A DNA stretch of 30,304 nt from an uncultured Lachnospiraceae bacterium (GTDB lineage Bacteria > Bacillota > Clostridia > Lachnospirales > Lachnospiraceae), in NCBI GenBank assembly GCA_910585825.1, contig CAJUEY010000032.1:1-30304 (forward strand). Direction: 5' to 3'. The notes below the pieces were generated by a model that did no database searches, was not told the DNA's origin, and worked only from the letters and a program-made list of their open reading frames with translations. Position numbers and translations under genes: made by a program. This document shows, piece by piece, positions 1 through 6,220 of this stretch (position 1 is the first letter of the stretch; every line of letters begins with the position of its first letter).

Positions 1-323
1 CTCACAAAGGGCTGGGGTAATTTTATATCTGACCGCATTAATATTTGGCGCTTACGAAAATCCTATGCCCTTTCCACCTCCGTCTGGATTCGTTTTTTCT
101 TGACTTTTGGATAAATGAAAAAGCCGCTACACTGCACCACGAACGACAGGAGTATTTTCTCCTGCTCGGATTCGCAATGCTATGTAACGGCTTTGAGATT
201 CAAAACCATGCTGCCATACGCCAGCCGAAAAAAGCAGCATACTTTCGGCGACAGTCAGCCTTATCCATCGGCTGACAGTTTATTCTTCCATCTATGTGCT
301 TATTTCATTTTCAACCTTCAAGA
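1..323. other. No intact gene; stem-loop at 254-276
   Basis: I see no convincing coding sequence here: both strands give only short frames broken by stops. A 7-bp stem (GTCAGCC at 254-260, GGCTGAC at 270-276, 9-nt loop) lies about 50 bp past the stop of the DUF6194 gene. It could end minus-strand transcription, but no T-tract follows on that strand. Given the neighbouring relics, this stretch is probably more decayed mobile-element DNA, though I cannot name it. Confidence 0.35.
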
Positions 324-773
324 TTACTTCCTGCGTTTCTTAAATTTCTCCTTTGCATACTCATAGGATTCTTGTATATATGGCTTCAGTTCCTCGAATA
401 TCTTTTCAGAGGGGTTCAATGCACATATCCACGCCATCCATGCATAGACAGGATGGGGAAGTATCTCATCCAATACAGTAAAATCGTAATCCATATCTAC
501 AACGCCACCTGCTGGCGGACGTTTTGGGACTGCCCCAAACAATTCCGCAAAAGTGTTTTTCCGTATTCCCAGATTCACACGGTAGACATTCTCTCTGTTT
601 AAATCAGAGCCTTTGTCATTATCACCGTCCTTTTCCTTAACCGTCAATATATAAACGCCACGCTTCAGTTCATGGTCTGGGTTATAGAAAATCCCTTTTT
701 CGCCCCAACTTTCAACTAGGACTGTTCCCTCAAGGTTTTGAAGGCAGTAATTCAATATTTTATCTGGTGTCAT
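324..773 (-). CDS. DUF6194 family protein
   Basis: The 149-residue protein shows the layout I associate with DUF6194: an N-terminal segment with a Gly/Phe-Tyr motif, a SDLNRENVYRVNLGI block near residues 56-70, a central VDMDYDFTVLDEILPHPVYAWMA stretch rich in conserved Asp, His, Pro and Tyr, and an Asn-Pro-Ser turn followed by a final helix. No signal peptide or membrane segment is visible, so it should be cytoplasmic. The biochemical role of the family is unknown. A GGAG lies 8 nt before the ATG, and a sigma-A-like promoter is found about 50-80 bp upstream. It stands alone on the minus strand at the outer end of the accessory island. Family assignment is by recall of motifs, not by search. 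Confidence 0.75.
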   Translation of the reverse strand: MTPDKILNYCLQNLEGTVLVESWGEKGIFYNPDHELKRGVYILTVKEKDGDNDKGSDLNRENVYRVNLGIRKNTFAELFGAVPKRPPAGGVVDMDYDFTVLDEILPHPVYAWMAWICALNPSEKIFEELKPYIQESYEYAKEKFKKRRK

Positions 774-802
774 TCTAACAGCTCCATTTCTGACTTGCTT
801 CT

Positions 803-852
803 AATTCTCTCATGAGAATTTCAAAATATCATAGCGGCTATATCTGTGTCAA
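803..852 (-). promoter_or_regulatory. Promoter of the DUF6194 gene with a downstream palindrome
   Basis: On the minus strand, TTGACA (847-852) is followed after 18 bp by TATTTT (823-828). Just downstream is a perfect 7-bp inverted repeat, AATTCTC (803-809) and GAGAATT (814-820), with a 4-nt spacer. It covers the expected transcription start, where a repressor could bind. The -35 is perfect and the -10 weak, so the promoter call is moderate. Confidence 0.5.
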
Positions 853-904
853 GATTTTGGGAAAACTTTTTAGTATTCCCTGCGGACAGAAATTTTATTC
901 ATAT

Positions 905-944
905 AATTTTAAATTGGATGGGAGAATTTTATCCCCCACCCAAT
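905..944 (-). terminator. Terminator-like hairpin downstream of the sigma relic
   Basis: The arms at 913-922 and 935-944 form a 10-bp stem with one G-U pair. On the minus strand the stem is followed by an A/T-rich tail (TTTAAAATTATAT). It would end minus-strand transcription coming from the radical SAM/KTR operon and sigma relic before the DUF6194 promoter. The tail is not a clean U-run. Confidence 0.45.
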
Positions 945-975
945 AGCCCATTGAAAAACCGTCGATCTTAGATGA

Positions 976-1190
976 TTATAAAATCTTCCGCAGTTTTTTC
1001 CGCAGATGGTCTAGCCTTGCATAGATAGCCCCTGTTGTCAATCCCACAAGCGGGGCAATTTCCTTTGTGGAATAGCCCTGCGGCACATTCCGATAAAAAA
1101 CGACAAAAGAAAAACAGCAAAGGCTCTGTGACCTCTACGGTTATAGGAGATACACATTCTGTTAAGCGAAGATTCTACTTCTGGTTTCAT
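976..1190 (-). pseudogene. Broken sigma-70-family factor (region 4 tail)
   Basis: The last frame (976-1134) encodes a sigma region 4 helix-turn-helix: QGYSTKEIAPLVGLTTGAIY followed by ARLDHLRKKLRKIL and a stop. The frame is blocked upstream by TAG at 1135-1137. A different frame reads from an ATG at 1190, so the relic carries at least one frameshift and has lost most of the protein. Short sigma factors of this kind are common in Clostridia conjugative elements. It is not expected to work. Confidence 0.6.
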
Positions 1191-1223
1191 GGTGAGAAGT
1201 AGCGTTGCATAGGCAGGGATTTT

Positions 1224-1358
1224 TTAACTGGCTTCCTGCTTACATTTTGGACAATAGAGAGGATAATTTTTTAATACCGTATCTTCTCGGATTTTATCAC
1301 GGGTTTTACTGCCGCAAACAGGACAACGTATCCATTCTGTTCCATAAATGACACTCAT
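1224..1358 (-). CDS. Cysteine-rich KTR domain peptide
   Basis: This 44-residue protein carries two CxxC pairs (RCPVCGSKTR near residues 11-20, YCPKCK near 35-40), a zinc-ribbon arrangement, and the KTR motif between them. It matches the cysteine-rich KTR family (PF14205) as I remember it, including the REDT and YPLYCPKCK blocks. Its ATG overlaps the stop of the radical SAM gene (ATGA at 1355-1358), which implies translational coupling as the last gene of the operon. Such peptides are typical passengers of Clostridia integrative elements. The function is unknown; binding nucleic acid or a protein partner through zinc is an inference from the fold. It is slightly shorter than the usual 50-60 residues. 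Confidence 0.8.
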   Translation of the reverse strand: MSVIYGTEWIRCPVCGSKTRDKIREDTVLKNYPLYCPKCKQEAS

Positions 1359-2245
1359 ATTTTATCCGCTTTCCAATCCCAAATACTTAATTGCCTACTG
1401 TCGTCCTTTTCTTCAAAGAAATGCAAATAGTTAAATATTTGCCCGTTGTCATGCAAAATTCCATTTTTTTCGCATTTTCGGTGAAAAAACCGCATTAAAT
1501 TTTTGCTGTTGCCGCTTTCTATCATATACTGATTTCCGTATGTACGGATATATTTTTCTTTCAGTTCAGGAAATAATCGGTCTAATTGTTCATAAAAATA
1601 CTCTCGATTTCCTTCTCGGAGAGTCAGCCCCATTCCAAAGCAAATAACGCCATAAACCTTTGCCTCAATACACATATCCAAAATACCTGAAATATTATCT
1701 TTAGTATCGTTAATAAACGGCAAAATTGGCGTCAGCCATACAACTGTCGGTATCCCTGCGTTCCTTAACTTTTTCAATACTTCAAAACGCTCCCTTGTCG
1801 TACTTACATTCGGCTCAATCTTTTTGCACAAATCTTCGTTGCAAGTAGTTAAAGTCATTTGCACAACGCACTTGGTCTTTTCATTTATTTTCTGTAAAAG
1901 GTCTAAATCTCTCAAAATGCGGTTTGATTTTGTTATGACCGTAAATCCAAAACCATGCTCATATATTAAGTGCAGAGCCTTTCTGACATTCCCTATTTCC
2001 ATTTCCAGCGGAATATAGGGGTCTGTCATAGAACCTGTGCCTATCATACACTTTTTACGCTTATGAATTAGAGCATATTCCAACAAGTCAATCGCATTTT
2101 CCTTGACTTCAATATCCTCAAAAGCGTGTTCCATGTGATAGCATTTGCTTCTGGAGTCACAATAAATGCACCCGTGTGAGCAGCCTCGATATAAATTCAT
2201 TCCATTTTTAGCAGATAATATCCCTTTCGCTTTCACGAAGTGCAT
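1355..2245 (-). CDS. SPL-family radical SAM protein (COG1533, SplB-like)
   Basis: The protein (296 residues from this start) has the radical SAM cluster motif CSHGCIYC, with Cys22, Cys26 and Cys29 set to bind a [4Fe-4S] cluster. It is followed by the family blocks GTGSMTDPYIPLE and VITKSNRILRD. COG1533 includes spore photoproduct lyase and many DNA-repair-like relatives of unknown substrate. This one lacks the full-length lyase context, so direct thymine-dimer repair is not claimed. An in-frame ATG at 2263 exists, but GGGAGG sits 8 nt before the ATG at 2245, which I prefer. It follows the ClbS-like gene by 18 bp and overlaps the KTR gene by 4 bp. In this operon, repair or modification of damaged DNA or of a toxic small molecule is plausible, as inference. 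Confidence 0.85.
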   Translation of the reverse strand: MHFVKAKGILSAKNGMNLYRGCSHGCIYCDSRSKCYHMEHAFEDIEVKENAIDLLEYALIHKRKKCMIGTGSMTDPYIPLEMEIGNVRKALHLIYEHGFGFTVITKSNRILRDLDLLQKINEKTKCVVQMTLTTCNEDLCKKIEPNVSTTRERFEVLKKLRNAGIPTVVWLTPILPFINDTKDNISGILDMCIEAKVYGVICFGMGLTLREGNREYFYEQLDRLFPELKEKYIRTYGNQYMIESGNSKNLMRFFHRKCEKNGILHDNGQIFNYLHFFEEKDDSRQLSIWDWKADKI

Positions 2246-2263
2246 CGTATGTCCTCCCTGCAT

Positions 2264-2800
2264 TTAGGCACAATTTTTCCTATGTGCTTTCAGTTTTTTC
2301 ATTGCCCAATCATAATGGCTTGCTGTAACGCTGACAAAATAAGAACCCAGAGTGCTTCCGCCTACCCATTTATAAACGCCTTTCGAAAATAATTCCTCGT
2401 TTGAAAAAGTTTCCGCCAGTTTTATTACTTCGTTATGGGATTTCTGGAACATATTCTTTGCGTCCTCTAATGATGTAGACTGATGCTTTTTCCAAAATTC
2501 CACATTCATATCTCCATAGGTTTTCCAATTATACGGTTCTGGAAGAAACGGTTTATTATCACCGTTCTGATTGGAATACACCCAGTTTAACAAAAGCTGA
2601 TGCCACTCATAGAGATGGATGAAAATATCACGAAGATTTTTATCTCTTTTCCAGTGAGCTTCTTTCTTTTTTTCATCACCCGAAAAATCAAAAGGCGTTG
2701 ATAATTCTTTTTCTGTTAATCCAGAAACAAGAGTGTTTAACTTTTCATAATTAGCGGCTGCGGCTGTTAGTAAATCTGTTTTTGTTGTTGGTCTGCCCAT
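2264..2800 (-). CDS. ClbS/DfsB family four-helix bundle protein
   Basis: The 178-residue protein begins with the hallmark MGRPTTKTDLL and has the helical blocks typical of the family (PF08020, formerly DUF1706): LRDIFIHLYEWHQLLLNW, an EPYNWKTYGDMN segment, and the C-terminal SVTASHYDWAMKKLK. Length is normal. ClbS, the founding member, protects colibactin producers and has been reported to hydrolyse the reactive cyclopropane warhead. DfsB members are DinB-like helical proteins. The gene starts 2 bp after the GyrI-like stop, with its AAGGA site inside that gene's end, so the two are translated together. The family call is strong; cyclopropane hydrolysis here is inferred. Confidence 0.9.
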   Translation of the reverse strand: MGRPTTKTDLLTAAAANYEKLNTLVSGLTEKELSTPFDFSGDEKKKEAHWKRDKNLRDIFIHLYEWHQLLLNWVYSNQNGDNKPFLPEPYNWKTYGDMNVEFWKKHQSTSLEDAKNMFQKSHNEVIKLAETFSNEELFSKGVYKWVGGSTLGSYFVSVTASHYDWAMKKLKAHRKNCA

Positions 2801-2802
2801 AT

Positions 2803-3459
2803 TTATTTTCCTTTCGTTTTTATAATACTATGCTGCTGTTTCTCTGTATCTGTAACTTTATATCTCAAGATAGTTTTCAAATTGGCTTTATCTGTACGGT
2901 TAGCATGATTCAAATATATTTCACGGTGTTCTTTTCCCATACGCGTATATCCGTGTTCCATACAATATCCGTCCATAATCTCAAATGACGCAGGCTCATC
3001 ATCAAACGCTCCTTTATGCAATATTTGAATGCATCTGCCATCGCAGATTGTTTCAAAAGAAATATCTGTCAGATACGGAATATTTTTCCTCGCCTTTACT
3101 GTCTCTAACGCATGATCAAACATTTCTCTGGAAATAAAATCCGGTTGCCGTATCATGATGCGGTACTGCAATTCTTCTTTTACCAAATATTCTTTTTCAG
3201 AATCCATGCTCCATATTCCCTCTAAAGGATATACGGTATAATCTGTTATTTCGCTGCCTTTTGGGGCAGATGCTTTATATGCCATCTTAATTTTATAAGC
3301 TACCGAAAACAGGTCGGCAATCTTATCTGAAAAGATTTCATCATTAGGATTTCCGCTGCCAGAAAGAATGATATATTTCTGAATAGGAATATCAAGCACA
3401 CAAGGTTTTGTTTTTACACCATATATTTCTTTCTCATGCTTTTTCCATTCATGTTTCAT
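2803..3459 (-). CDS. GyrI-like domain protein
   Basis: The 218-residue cytoplasmic protein matches the GyrI-like small-molecule-binding family: an N-terminal KPCVLDIPIQKYIILSGSG block, a central YTVYPLEGIW segment and a late HKGAFDDEPASFEIMDGY block, ending in REIYLNHANRTDKANLKTIL. Members bind hydrophobic or toxic ligands, and a subset has been shown to hydrolyse the cyclopropane of yatakemycin/CC-1065-type DNA alkylators. TGAGGG lies 6 nt before the ATG. It is the first gene of a four-gene operon and has a TGACA-N5-TGTCA operator in its promoter. Whether this member is a hydrolase or only a binding protein cannot be decided from sequence alone. Confidence 0.88.
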   Translation of the reverse strand: MKHEWKKHEKEIYGVKTKPCVLDIPIQKYIILSGSGNPNDEIFSDKIADLFSVAYKIKMAYKASAPKGSEITDYTVYPLEGIWSMDSEKEYLVKEELQYRIMIRQPDFISREMFDHALETVKARKNIPYLTDISFETICDGRCIQILHKGAFDDEPASFEIMDGYCMEHGYTRMGKEHREIYLNHANRTDKANLKTILRYKVTDTEKQQHSIIKTKGK

Positions 3460-3497
3460 TTTCAGCCCTCACTTTCTCAAATAAAATTTACACGCAA

Positions 3498-3531
3498 ATT
3501 ATATCACGCTTATGCTGACACCCTATGTCAA
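3498..3531 (-). promoter_or_regulatory. Operon promoter with inverted-repeat operator
   Basis: The inverted repeat TGACA-CCCTA-TGTCA lies at 3516-3530. On the minus strand it overlaps TTGACA (3526-3531), and a perfect TATAAT lies at 3498-3503. The spacing between the two is 22 bp, far longer than the usual 17, so basal promoter activity should be poor and an activator or DNA distortion may be needed. The same operator occurs at the regulator's own promoter. Confidence 0.6.
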
Positions 3532-3574
3532 GTTTTATACCCTCAGGGCATCCCATTATGGCCATCCGGCCGTT

Positions 3575-4471
3575 TCACAAGGTATATTTTTCATAGATTT
3601 TCTGTGCCTGTTCTGCCACGATGTCTTTCAGATATACAGGCTCTATAATATCTACCTGCGTTCCAAATGACAATAAATACCCTATGAGCCATTCATCTTC
3701 CGGCATTTGAGCGGATACGATTAAATCCCCATTTTCTTTTTTGCTTACCATCGTTTTGTCAAACTCATCGTAAACACGGTATGACATATTTTTCGGGAAA
3801 CGCAGTACGATTGTGTTGTAGGATTGCTCCAATGTATCATCTAATTCTGGAAAGGGGCTTTTGCAAAAGCCTTCCGTGAGAACTTCATAATTTATGATAC
3901 GGGTCAGCTTAAAAATACGATAATCCTGTTTTTCCGTACAATATGCTTTTAAGTACCATGACATAGACTTATATGACATTTTTAGCGGCCTGACAATTCT
4001 TTCGCTAATTGTTCCGCAGGAATTTGCATAAGTTATTTTTACGCACTTTTGATGAATTATCGCTGATTTTAGCAATTCAAATTTCTCATTGTCAGTTCCC
4101 TTGTTGCCCCATCTGGAAAAATCTACTTCAAGCCAGTTTTCTGAACTAATATGAAAGATTGCAGAAAGCTTTTGCAGTGTTTGATTGCTGCCAATATTGT
4201 TAGTAAAATTGATGCTTTGCAGGGCTGTTAGAATTTCCCGCTTTTCTTCTTCAGACAGCACCGCTTTATCTAAAACAAAGTCATTCATTAAATGAATGCC
4301 GCCGTTTCGCCCTGCTTCTGCATAAACAGGAATACCTGCACCACTCAAAGCGTCAATATCTCTGTAAATTGTCCTTACAGATACTTCAAATTTTTCTGCT
4401 AATTCTGGAGCAGTAGCCTGTCCTTTATCAAGTAAATGATACACAATCTTAAATAATCTGCTTTCCTGCAT
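3575..4471 (-). CDS. YafY-type HTH/WYL transcriptional regulator
   Basis: From this start the protein has 298 residues. Residues about 6-55 form an HTH_11-type winged helix (ELAEKFEVSVRTIYRDIDAL), and residues about 130-200 form a WYL domain with the eponymous Trp-Tyr-Leu at 172-174 (MSWYLKAY). A C-terminal WCX-like domain follows. WYL regulators sense ligands, often nucleic acids or DNA-damage cues. An in-frame ATG at 4573 would add 34 residues, but it lies upstream of the promoter, while GGAGG sits 8 nt before the ATG at 4471, so the shorter form is chosen. It precedes the GyrI-like operon on the same strand. The operator at its own promoter covers the start of transcription, which suggests autorepression. 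Confidence 0.9.
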   Translation of the reverse strand: MQESRLFKIVYHLLDKGQATAPELAEKFEVSVRTIYRDIDALSGAGIPVYAEAGRNGGIHLMNDFVLDKAVLSEEEKREILTALQSINFTNNIGSNQTLQKLSAIFHISSENWLEVDFSRWGNKGTDNEKFELLKSAIIHQKCVKITYANSCGTISERIVRPLKMSYKSMSWYLKAYCTEKQDYRIFKLTRIINYEVLTEGFCKSPFPELDDTLEQSYNTIVLRFPKNMSYRVYDEFDKTMVSKKENGDLIVSAQMPEDEWLIGYLLSFGTQVDIIEPVYLKDIVAEQAQKIYEKYTL

Positions 4472-4511
4472 TGCCAACTCCTCCTTTGATAATAGAATAC
4501 CGCCAAAAACC

Positions 4512-4561
4512 TGACACCGTATGTCATCATTAATTATAATCATGTCTTTACTGGTTATCAA
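4512..4561 (-). promoter_or_regulatory. Autoregulated promoter of the WYL regulator
   Basis: On the minus strand, TTGATA (4556-4561), a 17-bp spacer and TATAAT (4533-4538) form a strong sigma-A promoter. The inverted repeat TGACA-CCGTA-TGTCA (4512-4526) begins 6 bp past the -10 and so covers the expected start site, a repressor position. It matches the repeat at 3516-3530 in 14 of 15 positions. Confidence 0.65.
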
Positions 4562-4659
4562 CTGACTAAGCATAAATGAATTTTATTCTGCTTAAAGCAG
4601 GGATAAGGGATAATAAGTAACGCTTTTGTTACTGTATTCCCTATATCTCTGATATTTTT

Positions 4660-4699
4660 CAAAGTAAAATAGAGGGCAAGGTGTTAAATCCCTGCCCTC
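4660..4699 (-). terminator. Hairpin after the TnpV relic
   Basis: GAGGGCA (4672-4678) and TGCCCTC (4693-4699) make a 7-bp GC-rich stem. On the minus strand it is followed by TATTTTACTTT, an imperfect U-rich tail. It follows the TnpV stop by about 25 bp, so it was probably that gene's terminator. Confidence 0.45.
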
Positions 4700-4725
4700 C
4701 AATTTTAATGCTTTATACGTTACAC

Positions 4726-4926
4726 CTATGCGTATATGATTTCCCTATCCACAATCTCCCTCGCACAAGCCCTTATGTTGCCTGGCTGTCCTGTCCATTC
4801 TAAGGTATTTTCTTCCTTTAGCTGCTCCATTATGCCCTGTTCCTGTTTCATTCCCTCTATAAGCCTGTGGGAGCGTTTCTGCGCCTGCCTGTCAATATCG
4901 GCAAGGTAAGTATTCAGCCTCCCGCC
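4726..4926 (-). pseudogene. TnpV transposon protein, truncated
   Basis: The 66-codon frame reads RLNTYLADIDRQAQ, then MKQEQGIMEQLKEENTLEW, TGQPGNIRACAREIVDREII and a stop. This matches the C-terminal half of transposon-encoded TnpV (PF14198), whose members have the pattern GRLNxYLxDID...LKWxG...AEEIVxxEIIY. The frame is closed upstream by TAG at 4927-4929 and the N-terminal half is absent. TnpV accompanies Clostridia transposons and integrative elements, so this marks the inner edge of the accessory island. No working product is expected. Confidence 0.7.
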
Positions 4927-5015
4927 CTATGACCTTTCGACTATTTTACTGCCTCCATTGAAAAAACACAATGCACGGTTGCAATTCTTCTCCAAAAACT
5001 GCGGCATACACAACG

Positions 5016-5365
5016 CATTTGCCTTTACATCAATTTAGGTATCAAATGCTTGATATTGTGGTGATAGTGCTGTTTGCAAAACCGGTGAATGCCGATGACT
5101 AGAAGGAGTTTGAACTTTTTGCCTCGTAAACAGCAACGAAGGGGAACCACTCATAAAAATCATTTGCATCAACGGAAAAAACATGAGGGCAATAAAGCAA
5201 ACGGACAGACAGCAAACCATATTGTTTCCGCATAGTGTGACATGGCCGGTCTTTGCCTTGGAAAGAAAATGCCGCTGAAAAAAATAATATTGTATCAGTG
5301 CGAATGCCAGAAAGCATTTGGAACAGATATGATCTCTGTAAGACTTGATAATAAAGTATAAAAAA
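5016..5365 (+). pseudogene. ISAs1-family transposase relic
   Basis: Two fragments are readable in the plus direction. From about 5040, YQMLDIVVIVLFAKPVNADD, a stop and KEFELFA match the N-terminal ISAs1 block (H.LldIl...GaddW.EieeFa). From about 5200, NGQTANHIVSA, a stop and CDMAGLCLGKK match the block after the DGK motif (NGKxxNHIVSAW...GFCLGQK). The part between is deleted or scrambled, and several stops and frameshifts are present. A candidate right end is at 5377-5393. The element is dead. The family call relies on remembered motifs. Confidence 0.6.
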
Positions 5366-5376
5366 GAGAATGAGCA

Positions 5377-5393
5377 TTCATGCGTTTGTCCTG
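5377..5393 (+). repeat. Candidate ISAs1 right-end inverted repeat
   Basis: On the minus strand this reads CAGGACAAACGCATGAA. It begins CAGGACA, as I recall for ISAs1-family termini, and sits just past the transposase relic. No matching left end was found upstream, so it rests on position and the first bases only. Confidence 0.35.
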
Positions 5394-5440
5394 AGAAAAT
5401 CCGGAAAAGTACTTTACGAATATTAAAAAATATGCGAGAA

Positions 5441-5500
5441 TATAATCAGTATGCAGAATATGTCGTTATCTGCAGCTATATAATGTTTAATCGAAAGGAG
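5441..5500 (+). promoter_or_regulatory. Leader of the NifU-like/GGGtGRT operon
   Basis: Two TATAAT hexamers (5441-5446 and 5479-5484) lie upstream of the first gene, neither with a good -35 at normal spacing. Between them is an inverted repeat, TGCAGA (5452-5457) and TCTGCA (5469-5474), a possible operator. AAAGGAG (5494-5500) is the ribosome site, 7 nt before the ATG. Confidence 0.4.
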
Positions 5501-5507
5501 TCTTACA

Positions 5508-6200
5508 ATGATTTACACTAAGGAAGTCGAAAATATGTGTCCTGTAGCAAAGGGCGCAAAACATGAACCCGCTCCCATTCCGGAAGAAGGCAAATGGGTC
5601 CATTCCAAGAAAATTGAAGATATTTCAGGATTTACACATGGTGTAGGCTGGTGTGCTCCCCAGCAGGGCGCCTGCAAACTGTCCTTAAATGTCAAAAACG
5701 GCGTGATTGAAGAAGCATTAGTTGAGACCATCGGATGTTCAGGAATGACTCATTCTGCAGCTATGGCGGCAGAAATTTTACAGGGCAAGACCATCTTAGA
5801 AGCATTGAATACAGACCTTGTCTGTGATGCCATCAACACAGCCATGAGAGAATTATTCTTACAGATCGTTTATGGACGTACCCAGAGTGCCTTCTCTGAT
5901 GATGGACTTGCAGTAGGCGCTGGTCTTGAGGATTTGGGAAAAGGACTTCGTTCCCAGGTTGGTACTATGTATGCAACAAAAGAAAAGGGCGTTCGTTATC
6001 TGGAAATGGCAGAAGGATATGTAACAGGCATTGCTCTTGACGCTGACAACGAAGTTATCGGATATCAGTTCGTTTCTCTCGGAAAAATGACTGACTTCAT
6101 CAAAAAAGGCGATGATCCTAACACTGCATGGGAAAAAGCACAGGGTCAGTACGGCCGTGTAGCAGACGCTGTTAAGATTATCGATCCACGAGTAGAATAA
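5508..6200 (+). CDS. NifU/IscU-like iron-sulfur cluster scaffold protein
   Basis: The 230-residue protein has an IscU-like core with Cys49, Cys56, Cys77 and Cys106. The second conserved block is ETIGCSGMTHSAAMAAEIL, like the GCxxS...A...L region of IscU. An N-terminal extension carries Cys11, and a C-terminal extension of about 80 residues is not part of classic IscU. The family is annotated as iron-sulfur assembly scaffold and is found beside GGGtGRT proteins in Clostridia. A good AAAGGAG supports the start. The next gene follows 20 bp later. No cysteine desulfurase or other Suf/Isc gene is nearby, so its sulfur donor and target are unknown. It could equally be a cluster-bearing partner of the next protein rather than a general scaffold. 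Confidence 0.82.
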   Translation: MIYTKEVENMCPVAKGAKHEPAPIPEEGKWVHSKKIEDISGFTHGVGWCAPQQGACKLSLNVKNGVIEEALVETIGCSGMTHSAAMAAEILQGKTILEALNTDLVCDAINTAMRELFLQIVYGRTQSAFSDDGLAVGAGLEDLGKGLRSQVGTMYATKEKGVRYLEMAEGYVTGIALDADNEVIGYQFVSLGKMTDFIKKGDDPNTAWEKAQGQYGRVADAVKIIDPRVE

Positions 6201-6220
6201 GGAAAGGAGAGACGAAGATA

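Noticed and set aside
5035..5377. Two minus-strand open frames in the region before the NifU-like gene
   Set aside because: They are antisense to the ISAs1 relic, with no ribosome site and no family likeness.
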